From contig QNGE01003891.1 of assembly GCA_008508345.1 (NCBI GenBank), forward strand, positions 1 through 64,000: 64,000 nt of DNA. The letters are read 5' to 3'. Below the pieces are notes generated by a model. That model worked only from the letters and a program-made list of their open reading frames with translations. It made no database searches and was not told the origin of the DNA. Shown piece by piece: positions 48,449-60,989 of the stretch (position 1 is the stretch's first letter; each line of letters starts with the position of its first letter). Origin of the DNA: Paragonimus westermani (lineage: Eukaryota > Platyhelminthes > Trematoda > Plagiorchiida > Troglotrematidae). The translations under genes and the position numbers were made by a program.

Positions 48449-50209
48449 AGGTTTGCTGGACAGGACATCATCAGGATTAGATTAAGAATCACGACGGCAA
48501 CTGTTAACGGCACAGTTTATCGACGGTCACCCGGTGGCGGTTCACGACCAAGTCCGCAGTGCCTGTCACCCGGGGGATGAACCGTGATAAGCTTGAGAAA
48601 GTGGTGCGGGGGTTTGGAGTTATGTCCGTGGCCTCGTTGGATGCAAGCAGCAATGCGGATAAGAGGACACTGGAAGGAATGCAGAAAGCAATGGAACAGC
48701 TGGCTGATTATGTGGCTGCATTGACAACAGAATCACGGAGGAATAATCGACTAAGAGACTGCTTCATCTGTGCTGAGAAAGGACGTTGGAAGAAGGATCG
48801 CCCAACCCGGTGATTCAACAGGTCCGAAAATGGTGTTCCATAAATGTTCATTTTGTTGGGCAGGTCAGTTGGTAATGGGAGCGACTGAGAAGAAGGCCGT
48901 ACATACGAAGGTCGAAGTTGACAAGGAAACAGAATAGTGCTTAGCTGATAAAAAGGCGGCTATTTCGATGATTGTTTGTGCAGGGAAGCAAAGGGTGCAA
49001 TCGGCACCCATGATGATCAGGGGAGTTGGAGACCACAGTCCGCTGGTTGATGGTACGAAAGAATGTAGGGTGTGTATTGGCAGCCATATCCTCAAGCACC
49101 GTTTCACTGTTTCCCCAGAAACCAGACAAACGGTCCTTGGAGAAGATTCCCCCATTGCAGCAGATCTCATGATCGACCTGAAGCGCAAGAAGCTGTCAAC
49201 CAGGTACGGCTCCCTGACACTCACAGGACAGCGACAAAATGGCGTCAACCAGGAGTACGTATGGCTGAAACTCCCATTTACAAAGTCCCCTTGCTACAGT
49301 CCACGGTCGAGAAATAGGTGGAGTTATTCATGAACGACAATGATCCATAGCACTTCTGCACACGGACTGTACGTGGAGTACCGATAGCCGGAACATTTCG
49401 AACTCACGGGCTTCGCAGGATAACGGCTCCTCTTGAAAAGGGAGTAGAAGGGCGAACTCAGAGTATGCTGGATGAAGAGGCTATCAAAGAGGCCAAAATT
49501 CCGTACAACTCGCGTGTTGTCCTGGTGAAGAAGTCTAGCGGGAAATACCGCTATTGCGTGCATTTTAGACGGCTGAATGAGGTAATACGAGGCAGCTGTG
49601 CCAATACAGTCCGTCGGTGATATTTTTGATACGTTGCGAGAGGCGAAGTTGACCATGGTGTTCGACTTACGCTCCGGATACTGACAGGTAGAAATCAAAC
49701 CCGCGGTTTGGGAGAAAACCGCAAAACAGTGCCAACTCAAGCGCGTGCCGTTTGGCTTATTCAGGGCATCGTTCACATTTTGATGCCTGATGTTTCAAAA
49801 CGACTGGATAATATGGCAATATATGGAAGTGGCATTGATATACAGTACGGTGACACGGAATATAAACACTTTGTCCACATAGATGCTGTCTTGAATCGAA
49901 GTAAGAACTCAGGGTTAATGCCGATAAATCACAGCTCGGATGACCATCAGTGTGTTGCTGAGACAAAGGGTAGGTCAAGGTGAAATCAAGCTCGTGTCGG
50001 AGAAAATATTGACAACCAGAGAGACTATGGCTTCGAATTCTAAATGCACGTTGAGACCTGATTTCGAGTGTACACACTACACTGCTCACCAACCGAGGCT
50101 CCCCGTTATACAGCACACTGACAAGCAGTGCCATAGACAGAGAATCATTTGTTGTTGTTGTTTTTTGAAAACAGTAGACATTCGAGTTGCTTCAAGAGCA
50201 TCAAAGTAG
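48449..50209 (+). pseudogene. Degenerate Ty3/Gypsy gag-protease-reverse transcriptase
   Basis: The order is gag, protease, RT on the plus strand. Gag remnant (48580-48812): a helical stretch then CFICAEKGRWKKD, a decayed CCHC knuckle with H and the last C replaced. Protease (48938-49200): ADKKAAISMI stands where the catalytic D-T-G-A motif should be, then RFTVSPETRQTVLGED and DLMIDLKRKKL. RT (about 49460-49860, over two frames): PYNSRVVLVKKSSGKYRYCV, LTMVFDLRSGY then a stop, KRVPFGLF, and YMEVALIYS at 49820 in place of the Y.DD box. Stops and frameshifts interrupt every part, and the catalytic residues of protease and RT are lost. No RNase H or integrase was found. Confidence 0.82.
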
Positions 50210-50348
50210 CAGTAATCTGTTGTCGCTTATGAAGACCAAGAAGTTCTGGATGAAGTGAAATAGTTCACAATTGCGCCCGAACATCGAACAACTACTGGTT
50301 GTAGATAATCGCACAGGTCACTGACATGCCTGTCTCGTTAGTGTGAAA

Positions 50349-50582
50349 TTACCATTTTAAAATATCTGCATCAAATCTATTACGAATGAATTCGGACATT
50401 TTGAGCATGTTATTTAACATGTTTCTAATGAATGTATTGAAAAGCAATTTGAGTGCCACAACTTCCTCGAAGCGTTGTGTTCTTCTCAACCCTTTTTTGT
50501 AATTAAAAATTGTTGTTTTGTTTTCATTATGGCCGTCAGCGTCATTCGACTTGATGTAGAGTGAGAGTAAATTGCTTCTCAT
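50349..50582 (-). pseudogene. Penelope-like ORF 5' fragment, minus strand
   Basis: The minus-strand frame includes FEEVVALKLLFNTFIRNMLN, MSEFIRNRF and DADIL. Its core aligns with the minus-strand reading of 27063-26978. Conserved positions include LF...F..NMLN.M.K...FIR..F.ADIL, while the DNA is clearly diverged. The segment lacks the inverted arms and the ribozyme-like motif found at 27 kb. It lies about 140 bases downstream of the Ty3/Gypsy remnant. Assignment to a PLE depends on the 27-kb context and is inference. Confidence 0.45.
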
Positions 50583-50923
50583 AGCCCGTGCAACAGACGG
50601 TAGATGACGGTTCTAATCGACATACAAGTAGGTTGTGAGGCTTTCAAGCCTTTATCTGACGAGATTATTTACGTTAATCTAGCGTATGCTACTAGGCGAG
50701 GCTCCTCAATTGTTCATCACTAAATACCCCAACCTTTTCCGTATTTCTACGAAGTACACAAGAAATCAGTTGTACAAAATCCTGTTGTGTGTTATTTTAC
50801 TGAGGCTTTTATGTTTACGTAACATGTAAGCAAAGTATATATGAGTCAAGGCATGTCATATAAGCAAGTAAATATACATGTAGGCAGCTCACAGTTTGCC
50901 AAAAATACCACGGTTCACCGGTG

Positions 50924-50959
50924 CCGCTCCAGAGCTGTCAGTATGCGACTGTTATCAAC
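50924..50959 (+). repeat. Dispersed repeat fragment shared with 38817-38852
   Basis: This is the second copy of the CTCCAGAGCTGT...GTTATC segment, in the same orientation as the first. It gives no coding clue. Confidence 0.45.
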
Positions 50960-53154
50960 CGCGAGATCTATTGACACCCAACTCTCTACACTCCATTTCT
51001 TTGGGTCTAAAATTGTCAGTGTAAACCCACCTCCCTCAGTCAAGTGTTCGTGAACCACTTGATATTCGAGCAAATGTTAACCACTTCATACCGATAACTG
51101 CGTGTGTCATTCCCGTGCATTCACCACATAATCTCACTGACTTCCGGTAGAAAGTGATCCGTCCACCCCCGTCATGTTTAACTACTAAGTTAACGTACAT
51201 TGTCTTTCATAAATATTTCGTACACCTTTCAAGTAAAGGGAAAAGGTTGACGAAAAGTGCGGACAACAGTAGCTTACATAATTATCTGTCTACTGACTAC
51301 TGCAGCCGATGCAACATATCTCGTCAACTTGTTTGCATGTTCAGGAAAACAGGGAATACAAGAACGTCAGTCAGTATAAAGTCTTGGACCTAATCCCAGA
51401 AGCATTGATGTTCGAACCGTATGTGACTTTGAGTATGCCTGGTTTAAACCAGTTTCTGTTGTGAACAGCTGAGAACATAAGATGAACACAATATAAAATT
51501 TTCGGGTCATGAAAATGACGAGATGCCGTGGATTGGGAGGAAGAAGAAAATGACAACATTCAGCGGGCTACTTAGTACTTCTCATTCTTACGAAGTTTCG
51601 CTTTGGAATCATGTTTATCAGTCACGTCCAAGTTTGAACTCATGCAGCTGAAACCGCCAACACACTGACGAGATCAACAAAAAGACAGCTGTCTGTGAAC
51701 ATGTTTGTGAGAAGTGCAGATTTCGATTACTAGACTGTCGTTAGTTTTATTCTTGTAACATTATTTGACCGTAGCTGTACACTTCCAGTTTGTCGAAAGA
51801 TGAAGTTCCTCTTAGTTCCTGTGCTTTCGTGGAGAGGGGAAACTGGATTGGTCACCGATGCTGCCGATCCTGCAGAGGCAAACGTCGTTACGTTACATGT
51901 ACATAAGTATCCCCAGAACGGGTACGGTTGCGAATTGTCAAAAATTTTGCCTCAGTGGGGCTAGCCACCTTGCGGAATGGGTCTTACTAAACGAGACAAG
52001 GATCACCTAGACTGTTTCAGGTTGTTCAGCAACGAAAATACGAGACTGTGTTATTGTGGGGAGTGATAAATATTTTGTATGATTCTCAAAATTAAGTGAT
52101 TTTTCCTTTATGCTCTCAAGCCTACCGTTAAATTTATTGGGAAGCCACAAGCCTTGAGGTAGCATCTAACGGTCACTCTATAACTGACTTTTACAAAATG
52201 CGTGCTCAACCACATGAACCTTTTTTCTCTCTTTCCTTTTCTTGCTGGACACCCAAAGCCTATGCATCTTTTACATGGGTTATACCAGTTCACATTCGTG
52301 AAAACATTTGTATTCACCCACACTTATTTCATTGCATCTGTCCATCAATAGCTGTTTCAGGAGTTGAATAGTCAGAAGCCTTCGCCACCATTTCGTGGTC
52401 AGAAGATGAGTAAACCTGACCAGGGATTCAGAATGAATCGAGACACTTGGAGACACTCACACTGAAAAAAATATTTCGACACCGTATTTTCCAGAGACCA
52501 ACGTAGAGGTGATTATCGTACAAATGCCAGCCAAACATACACAGGAATCTTTTGACAACGTGACTGAAAAGCAGGATATAAAGGGCGTAAATATTATCCA
52601 GTTGGGCTTTATGTGACGATGTGATGATGTGCTGTTTTCGGCAATCCCTTCTCAGACACAGGTTTCAAAAAAGGTCTCATGAAACAACACGTAAAATTCA
52701 TGGCACGACCATAATTGAGTGGTTTCGAATGCGACTACCCAGATGTACAGTATGGACCAGACGCTGTATAAATGTTCCATCGTCGGGTTAGGAACGAATA
52801 TTTGTGTGGCTAGGTTGGCTATGATTGGTTGGTCATCACGGACGGTACAACGGTTGTAGGTGGACAACTGGGGGCCGTTTAATCCAAGTGGGCTCGTTTC
52901 CACTGTCATCGGAATCGACCAGAAATTTGGAAAGATATTCTTGTAACTTGTTCAGAGTCGTGCATGTTTATCATTGGCATTTTCGACAGAGATATATCGG
53001 TAGCTCATACCGACGATTAGCTATACTAGAGCTATAGACAGGAGAAAAACTGCAACTAAAGAACAAAGGACAAGGTAAACATGAGACCCAAATACTAAAA
53101 ACTCTTATTAGCTCGAAGATATCTTATCCTAGTTGTGTTCCACTGTTCAACTGT
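50960..53154. other. Intronic; nothing recognised
   Basis: Within intron 1 of the minus-strand gene. ORFs of 60 to 85 codons are present on both strands, none with a recognisable motif. Confidence 0.4.
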
Positions 53155-53761
53155 TCATTGTACTTTAGAGCTTGATGTGATAATTCCAATCAAATAAAGA
53201 TTACGGCCTCGGCTGTCCGTTACAGAGACGCATGACCTCGTTCCTTTTAATGAACATCTCACTGACCTCCTACAAAACAAACTGAGGTTTGTCTCATCTA
53301 TCCAGCAAATATCTTTGCATTTACATAACACTCTATCAGTCGATATGCAAACAGTCACCTTAACTCCAAATTCTCATCCGAGTTCATGCCAACGGGTAGT
53401 TGGCACAATTTCTTAACAGCTACGCACCGGCCATCCAAATATCGACTAACCGTTGTGGTCGATAACTTCTCAAACTCAGCCTTGGCGCGCAATCTCAAAA
53501 ATTGCAGTGTAATCTTAGTGTCCACAGAAATCCACCACAACAACATGTCGATCGCAGATTCTGTCAGAATCTTGCTTCTATGTTCTATGCGAGGCTGAGC
53601 TTCATAAATGATACAATCCACATGAAGCCATTTGTAAGCGGTACTACACTTGACTCCGTTCAGAAGGGCAACAGTACGCCAGTCATCGCCCTTTCGAATG
53701 CTTCGATAATACGTCTACGTGTTTCGGGACTGATGCGAGTGTACTTGCTTCCGCCAGCCAT
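53155..53761 (-). pseudogene. Tc1/mariner-type transposase remnant
   Basis: From an ATG at 53761 the minus strand reads ISPETRRRIIEAFER, the start of a helix-turn-helix. A frameshift near 53690 leads to a second frame with TAYKWL. The frame to 53355 then gives LTESAIDMLLWWISVDTKI, FEKLSTTTVSRYLDGRCVAV and PVGMNSDEN. This is the paired-type DNA-binding region of Tc1-like transposases. After a stop, the frame 53358-53155 contains WIDETNLSLFCRRS, the D-E-T-N block around a catalytic Asp, then GRNLYLIGII. The remaining catalytic D/E parts are not visible, and I found no terminal inverted repeats. At least one frameshift and one stop make it non-functional. It lies in intron 1 of the minus-strand gene. 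Confidence 0.82.
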
Positions 53762-55319
53762 GTATGCGAGGAAACTAGTGAAAATGTTTTCACAAACTGG
53801 TTCATTCTCACAATGTAGCTCGACGTTAAACCTCACTCCTATTGGACGTGAGATTCACAGACACCCACAACGACTTACAACCCTTTACCTGTCAAAGGAA
53901 CCGATATGGTCCGCTGCTTGATAAATTAGTAGGAATAGGGTCAGATGATCTGTGCTCCACTTTGACCGCTAACTCCGTTCTCATTAAGCAAATCCGTCGA
54001 CATCCCTTGAATAACCCAAACCACTTCCTTTATCAAAGTAGCCAATTAAGACTTGTCGTCCCTTACGGTTAGTTTAGCCAATCGCGTTCTTGCCGTCGCG
54101 TCCAGCATTCCAAAATGGAAATTCTAATGCACCAAAGTGATCTGTATTAGGATGTAATGGAAAATCTTGTGCCTAAAATGGGATCAGGTATGTAAGATAG
54201 TATAGACTGAAACGTCCTACCTCAAGGTGTTACATTTTGCAAACAGACAACCGAGATGTGGGGGAAAATAAGGCATTAGCAGTTAGTCAGATTCCCTACA
54301 ACTTTTACTACCTCGGCCGACTAGGAGCACTTACTTCACAGATAACTCGACCAAACAACGGTGTCATTCACGTCACTGAGCCCAGTTTGCTGCCGTTTCA
54401 CCTAAAGCCTACAATTACCTGTATGGTAGGTCACGAGTATTCCATCAGAGAGGCGACCGATACTTATATGAGCTAACTCTGATGGTTGACGTCGTTTCTT
54501 TGAACTGAGTCATCATCTGTTCACCTCCTATTTTGTGCTAGTCATCCGCGACATCTTCAACATGTGTTTAGCGTGTGAGACAACCAGCTTTGTCTTCAAT
54601 ACCAGGCTTAACTATTCAACTTCGTGCGTACTTGAAGATTGAGCAAAAAACTGCCTTGAAACTCCGCACCAAATTTCCCCTACTAACCTGCTCTTTAACA
54701 GGCAGAAATCAGTGATCGAATATTTGAAGACGATTCACGTTCTCCCCCTAAAGCGACCAAATTTTCCGGCAGTCTGGTAGAATGTATGTTATATTACATA
54801 TAGATATAAGACTAAATGTAAAAGTCAAACAGTAACTGATGAGTACTTGTTATGACGTTTCCACTTCACATTGGGTTTCAACTTGAAATGTGGGAATAGG
54901 GCACCGACAGTATTTTCACATACTTGTTTGACACACCCTTGCAGTCAAGCGACCATAGAAGCGTATATTGATCCAGTGACTCGGATGCACCTTTGGAGTG
55001 AAGAACTGTTGTACAAGGCTGTTTTACAAGGCTGCTCCAGAATTTGGCGAAGACTGAGAATTTGAATGAAGAGTCCTCGTTCAGGACGAAAACATTCCTA
55101 ATCTTCAGTATTGTCCACCCCCCTCCCGGGTCGCAGTGCGTAGATGTGAGTACAAAAGCCGTAGTTATGACTGGAGTTAGACAAACCTTTCTATGATTTC
55201 CACAAGAACCCTCAATGCCATTGTTTAACTTGGGAGCTATTCTCGAGTGAGTTTAGAATGAAGGTTTGTTAACCGTCGTTCACAAGAGACGAAGCAACTG
55301 AGTCAATGTTTCTACTAAT
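53762..55319. other. Nothing recognised
   Basis: Intronic sequence right of the transposase. ORFs at 53842-54072 and 54237-54476 (+) lack motifs. A short stretch near 54608-54630 (AACTATTCAACTTC) resembles the PLE ORF fragment at 27 kb in inverted orientation, but it is too short to call. Confidence 0.4.
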
Positions 55320-55629
55320 GTGTCGTCAACTTCTTTGAAAAGCAACAGTATGAGATCATACGGGCAACCGTCCCTGCCGCGTCTGAGAGCCGAAATGCAG
55401 TCACGGACCCCAGTCTTGTTGGGTGGTCCTCAATATACCGACCTGGGCACTGCATTACAAATTTGTGGCGCTAACGTAATAGAAGTCGGAGGCCAGCCAA
55501 AATGACCCTCAAAGGGTTTTACCGAGCGATTTTGTCTTGTGGACTTATCAAGGATGAATGCGTCACTCTTCATGTCCGTAAGCCCACTGACAGCTGGCTA
55601 CCCGAAGCCGCCAGTACGAATGAGCGTTA
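55320..55629 (+). other. Two overlapping unrecognised open frames
   Basis: A 61-codon frame (SLPRLRAEMQSRTPVLLGGP, then LGTALQICGANVIEVG) ends at TGA (55503-55505). It overlaps an ATG at 55501 that opens a second frame of about 42 codons (LKGFYRAILSCGLIKDECV, HVRKPTDSWLPEAAS). The local base composition is GC-richer than the surroundings, as expected for old coding DNA. It could be a retroelement gag or a host exon relic. I do not recognise either product. Confidence 0.2.
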
Positions 55630-56065
55630 AGTGTCTGTTGGTACTTCCTGAAACCAAAACTTGAGCTTCCAGCAAAAATACCTCCCTAACTTTTTAAACG
55701 AATTGCCGTGAGGGATATTCCCACTTGCACCTAACACGTTTGAGGACTTTTCCAACGTTTACTTGACCATCGAATTCTTGTGCTACACATTTTAGCACCA
55801 GCTTCCTCAATAACTTATAAGGTTCGAGTCCAGCGGCTGTTGAGATCCCCGTGGTCAAGTCGGTTGAACATGCATTATGAAATGGTTCAATAATTATATT
55901 TTACTTCCTATCTGGCTACTCTGTTGGCACTCAGCCATTGCGGTCGACAAGGAAATTGTCCAACGAAACTAAAAACAATGCAACAAAATACCAACGCTTT
56001 ATGTGAATCCAATTATGAGTTCATCTAGGAAGGATAGTTATGGATAAGGCCACGCCAACCGTTGT

Positions 56066-56605
56066 ATGGTCTATTCAGGAACAGATCTGAGGGAGAACTG
56101 GGAAGCACCAGATAAAACAGGTAAGTGAGCAATGTGTCAGATTCGTAGTGGCCAAAAAAATATGCACTCGGCGAATGGTTGTAACGGTCGCCCACTGTTT
56201 TCTGAGCGATGGGATGCTAGCCCAAACTTGGTGTCTAAGCGGGACTCAGCGTCGTCAAGATGGCCCACCTGGGTTTCTTTATCCCCGTCCACAATAACTG
56301 TATCACCCATATGTTTTGACCTAATGCGAGCAGACAAATCTGGCTAAAGTGGGTCCTTACTACCAAAGTCAGTACAACCAGCTAGATCACAAGTAGACAC
56401 AACAAAGGAACTGGCTTCTAGAGCTAGCCCTAACAGAACCTACGAAACAAACGCCACGCAGATTATTGCTGAAGGTGATCCAACTTATCAGTGGGTTTGT
56501 GGCCGTTGTGCTGATGGCTGTACCCACCTCAGTCTGACCTTTAGTGGCGACCGTGGAGTCGCCCGTCACGTGCAACATTTATCAAGTAGGCAGTGCGGAT
56601 GTTAA
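56066..56605 (+). CDS. Weak candidate two-exon gene or LINE relic with a zinc-finger-like motif
   Basis: Exon 1 (56066-56120) runs from ATG for 18 codons to a very strong donor (AAACAG|GTAAGT), phase 1. Exon 2 (56382-56605) follows CCAG in the same phase and runs 73 codons to TAA, giving about 92 residues. The C-terminal part contains WVCGRCADGCTHLSLTFSGD followed by RGVARHVQH. That is a C-x2-C plus H-x2-H arrangement, and the G-x-RGV-x-RH pattern recalls the N-terminal zinc fingers of R2-type LINEs. A further fragment downstream (about 56760-56830, RAKWYKMELIW) would suit such an element. No RT was found, so host gene and transposon relic remain open. Confidence 0.25.
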
Positions 56606-57523
56606 CAGTTCTATATAACGGCTGTTATGATGGCTTCTAATCTCTGAAATGTAGCGCACTTCGAAATTCACTGAGTCTAGCCTCCGTACATGAGCTGCCT
56701 GTTGACCTATCTGCGAATGCTTAGAGCGCCCAGATTAACGCGCGTTATGAGCTCAAACGAGGGGCAGTGGGACCAAGGGCTAAGTGGTACAAGATGGAAC
56801 TTATCTGGATAGTTGGCTTAGAGTGCTGCTGATTCCGAAGAACAAGTATTGAAACTGGGGAATGATGATGCGTCAACAGTAGCATAGTTTTACTCATTCA
56901 CTCCGCTGCACGCAGAAGCTGGAGCTACCGGGCTTGTATGGCGAGACGGTTGATGCCGCTTGAGATTAACTGTAGTTTCATATGGACTGAGCTACTGCCA
57001 TCACGCTGAGGCCAAAGAAAGGAAGAGTATTGTTTCTAACTAAAACGTTTGAATCCAATGCTCGAAACGCAAGAAAGTGAATGGGTGGTAGTGTTATAGA
57101 ACTAATATAAGCTTTTCCAAACCTGGAAGGACAAGAGATTTTAAGGCATTAGTCTTCTACTCAATGGCGTGGCCAACTCTGTCGGCGTGATTGTTATACG
57201 GTACAACTTATTCCAGTGAGTCGACCACACGTGCAGGCTGGCACACTGCGTCACGGTCCTGTCTCGCCTTGATGGGTCTTCTGACATTTCTTGAAATATA
57301 GTCAGCAAGACCGAAATCTTGTTGGACATACTGTAGGCATGATCAGTTCCCCAAAACGACTAGTACGACATGACCATGTGGCACAGAATAAGTCTGACCA
57401 GAGGAAACCAACGGAATCTATCATCCCACACTTACACGGACCATCGTAAGCTGTATAAGTTTCGTAAAATCAATTGCCCATTAACTCTGAACTTCGATAT
57501 GTGCAGTTCGTCATATCACGCAA

Positions 57524-57871
57524 ATGTCAGGTGGTCGGCGTACGCGGCGCGGCTTGCGGTCATGCAACTCCGGTGTTTCCTACAAGTTTGTGGATCCCAT
57601 GAGAAATATTACTGTTAACCACAGACACACGCACTCGTACAATTTAATCTGGCCGCTGGTGAGTATTCCGTTGTGGAGGCAACTAGTTCTTGTGTGATTA
57701 GACAGAACACTCAAAAGGAATCTTTAGGTTACAGAACTCAGACTCAGAACAGCTGCCTCCGTGCTAAATTTCCGTTGTCCAGTGCATGCTCAACAGCGAG
57801 TTGTGTCAATAGTTCATCAGCATAGTATTTTAAGTTCACTTCTGGTGGACTTTTTTTCACAGGAAACATGA
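57524..57871 (+). CDS. Weak candidate two-exon small gene
   Basis: Exon 1 (57524-57658) opens at an ATG and runs 45 codons to CCGCTG|GTGAGT, phase 0. A 69-base intron ends in AATCTTTAG. Exon 2 (57728-57871) continues in phase 0 for 47 codons to TGA. The 92-residue product is basic at the N-terminus (GGRRTRRGLRSC) and has a more hydrophobic C-terminus (HSILSSLLVDFFSQET). A second strong acceptor (TTTTTTTCACAG) lies at 57861, so other splice forms are possible. No family is recognised. Open runs of this length are not rare by chance, hence the low confidence. Confidence 0.2.
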
Positions 57872-60800
57872 ATATCAACCTCTGTCTGCCATTGTGAGTC
57901 TTTCCATACATTGCCCACATGTTGACGACATGTCTATCGTCGTGAAACTCCAGAAATGACCGCTAAACTTCCGCACTAGGTAACGTCCCCGTTTGAAAAT
58001 AAAACATTATGCATGAAACTTTCGTTTATTGAAAAATCTCTTACATCAATTTTGAACTTAACCCTCGCCAATTTTCTGTGCCATTACAATCGAGATTACA
58101 AACACCCGAGTGTGACACGCAATTATTTAAGGAAGTATCCACTTTTCCAGGATGCATAAAGTATGGTCTACTAGAGAATCACAGATTCCTGTCATTTTGA
58201 AGAACAATGGAAAATGTTCCATGGTTGAACTATATAAGGAGGCCTATTGATTGTTGTCTAAAATGCCTGTTTCAGTGGCATCAAGTCTGAGCATGTCCTG
58301 CAGAGATAACCGAGTGTCGGCACTTCGACTGAAATTCACTTTGTTTTTGAAGATTAGTCGATACGGTTTTGTGTTTTATTACCACCCAGACTTGAAGGCA
58401 CTAATGTAACCTAGAACTTTATATATTGTTTCCGGACTTTTTGTTCACTTGCGTATGCTTTGTTTTTGAAGACTTCTCGAGAAAAATTCAGTCTACTACT
58501 TTTTACCGACAACTGTTCGTCTGTCGTCAAAAAGACACCTGCTGAGATAATGGCAAGAGAGGGTGACGATTTACTTTTATTGGTGAAATGGAGGAAAGTT
58601 TTTCTGGTGTGCTTGCAACATTTGTTAGTTTTTAATCAGTACCTGGTATTCAGTATGCCACGCATTTGAGAAGATAGTTGGAAATGTTCTAATGCGGAGT
58701 AACTGCAACATACTACGACTATAAATTCATATGGGAGCCACTCGCTCCAATGCAACGTGTATGATGCGTATATAAAAACGTGTCATTTGGTAGGCTGACT
58801 TTTTTTATACTAGATAGCATGCATAAGCACACATATTTGCACAAACCTAAGTGGGGTGACATACACAACAAAATCACTACTATCTGACTGGATATTGCAT
58901 GATTGTCTGTCAGTTGGTTCTTCGACCTGATGATTTGCCGAACATATGCATCGTTGCGTCATGGTTAGATATGGTGACTAAGTTTACCATGGCTGGTCAG
59001 ACAACCATTTCGCTTGGACGGTCCATTGATTTGTACGAACCTTTGACGTTTCATGAAGTGACTTGGATATTGGGAAAATCGCAACATGAATTCGTTTTAA
59101 TCCGCTCGACTTAAGGTGAGAAAACTAAGTTTCGGTTGATTTGTTCATAGTGGTCGAAAATTCGCCAATCCCGTCAGTCAACTTAGTCTTATATGACACT
59201 AATTAGGTGGCCTCACAGAAGACTTGAAACATATTTAATATGGAGGTGCGCCATTATACTGAAACACCGATACAGTAAAACACATTCATAGCAACCTTTT
59301 CAATAAACAGCTGCTTCCCAGCAGTGGAAGCTTCAGTACATTCCACTTAACGTCTACTAGATTGCCATGTTCTACGTCAAGCACCTGTGTACTCATTTAC
59401 TGCAATCTCTTAAATGGTATTCAAAACCATCCACAGTATCCACCAGTCTACAATTCGAGTAACCAAGTGAAAACATTTTGTTTTACCTCACGACTTAAGC
59501 TACGACAGATTCTAGCGATGTCAGTGATACTTACAAAACCTAGAAGCTATCCGGATGATTAAAGTGTGTCGGACGGATGAACTGGATGACGGAAGGAAGA
59601 ACAGGGATTGGAGATACTATGCAACAGGGTGTATCTTAAAAACAAAAACAGGGTTGCAGCTATCCGGTGTCGGTGCGAGCAAATAGGCATGACATTAAGC
59701 GATCCGGTAATTAATGGTAGAACGAGATAAATTTGAACAATACGGACTCCCTCAGAAAAAGAAATCCAGCTAATTTCTGGGGGTACCGGAAACAATCCAA
59801 AACGAAGATTCGTCTATGATGCTTAACCTTTCATATCGGACAGTGTGACGTTAAGCAAACTTTGGTTAGTTTTTACGATTGTTTCATAGTTGTGCATTTT
59901 AAGCAATCGTGTGTGACAGTTAGAAGATGGAGAGACAGACTCCGGGGTAAAGCGAATGAAGGGAAATGAGGTATCGGTCAGAAAGTTTACAATAACCACC
60001 GCTCACTTTCGATTGTTTGCCTTAAAGAAGTAAACCGAGGTTGCTTCTGATTGTGGTTGTCTTTCACTGTGATCTGTGGGGCGACTTGAGAGGACGATCG
60101 GGAAGATAGCACACAACCTCCTGTCAAGAATGTCTATTTACCCAAGGCCCGAATGAGGGTCACGGTATGGAGTCTTCAATGTATACTAAGAAGTTTGCTT
60201 AGTATCGTTGAATGGTGTGTTCGATCCGAGTCAAATATGATCTGGTGACAATAGCACATATTTGTCAGGATTCTATAAAGCACACTACAGAAAATCTGTT
60301 TGCCAGATATTACGACAGTCAAGGAAACCCTGTTGGGATGCAGGGCGATTAACCACACTCTGTTTTACGTTACAGGACAAACAGAAGTGAACTTCTATCT
60401 AATATGTTTATGCTATATGAAACTGGTTGATATAAAATGCAACCAGGCAATCACATTGTATCCAATCATCTCTGGAGGAGAGCGTAACTGGTATAGTAAC
60501 TCCGATCAATAAACCCACGATGTCGATCTCGTGGTCAAAATCTAGTGTACTGGTAAGGCCCGGCTCAAACAAAATTTGGGTCTATTGGATTTCTTCAGAA
60601 GTTAGCTCAGACCTTCTGATTGTAAAGCTTACCGCCTGTTATGAACGGCTTTCAGTTCATATAAACTAAACCCCAGACTACTTCATAGTGAAAACAAGTT
60701 CTTTGTGATAAATGACAACTTTTGCAAGCAGTGTGCTTTGTTGAGCTAATTACTAGCAACTGATATTTAATTGGAACTCATGCGTACATATACACGTAAA

Positions 60801-60891
60801 CGACAAGTTAGTTGGAGTATATAAAACAGTTGAGACCCACTGAGTGAATTGCTCGACAGACTGAGAACGACAGCTAAAGCTCTGTAGGTTT
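57872..60891. other. Nothing recognised
   Basis: No repeat or family was recognised on either strand. The ORFs at 58460-58669, 58899-59114 and 60300-60512 (+) are about 70 codons long and lack motifs. This is the right-hand end of intron 1 of the minus-strand gene. Confidence 0.4.
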
Positions 60892-60989
60892 TCATTGCTT
60901 GATAAGCATGCCAGTCACTGAGTCATTTTCGGTGCACCTCTTCTGACGTATACTCGGTAATGAAAAAAACAGAATGATATTATACTCAC

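Noticed and set aside
54600..54640. A third copy of the PLE ORF 5' fragment
   Set aside because: The match is about 20 bases, too short to separate from chance.
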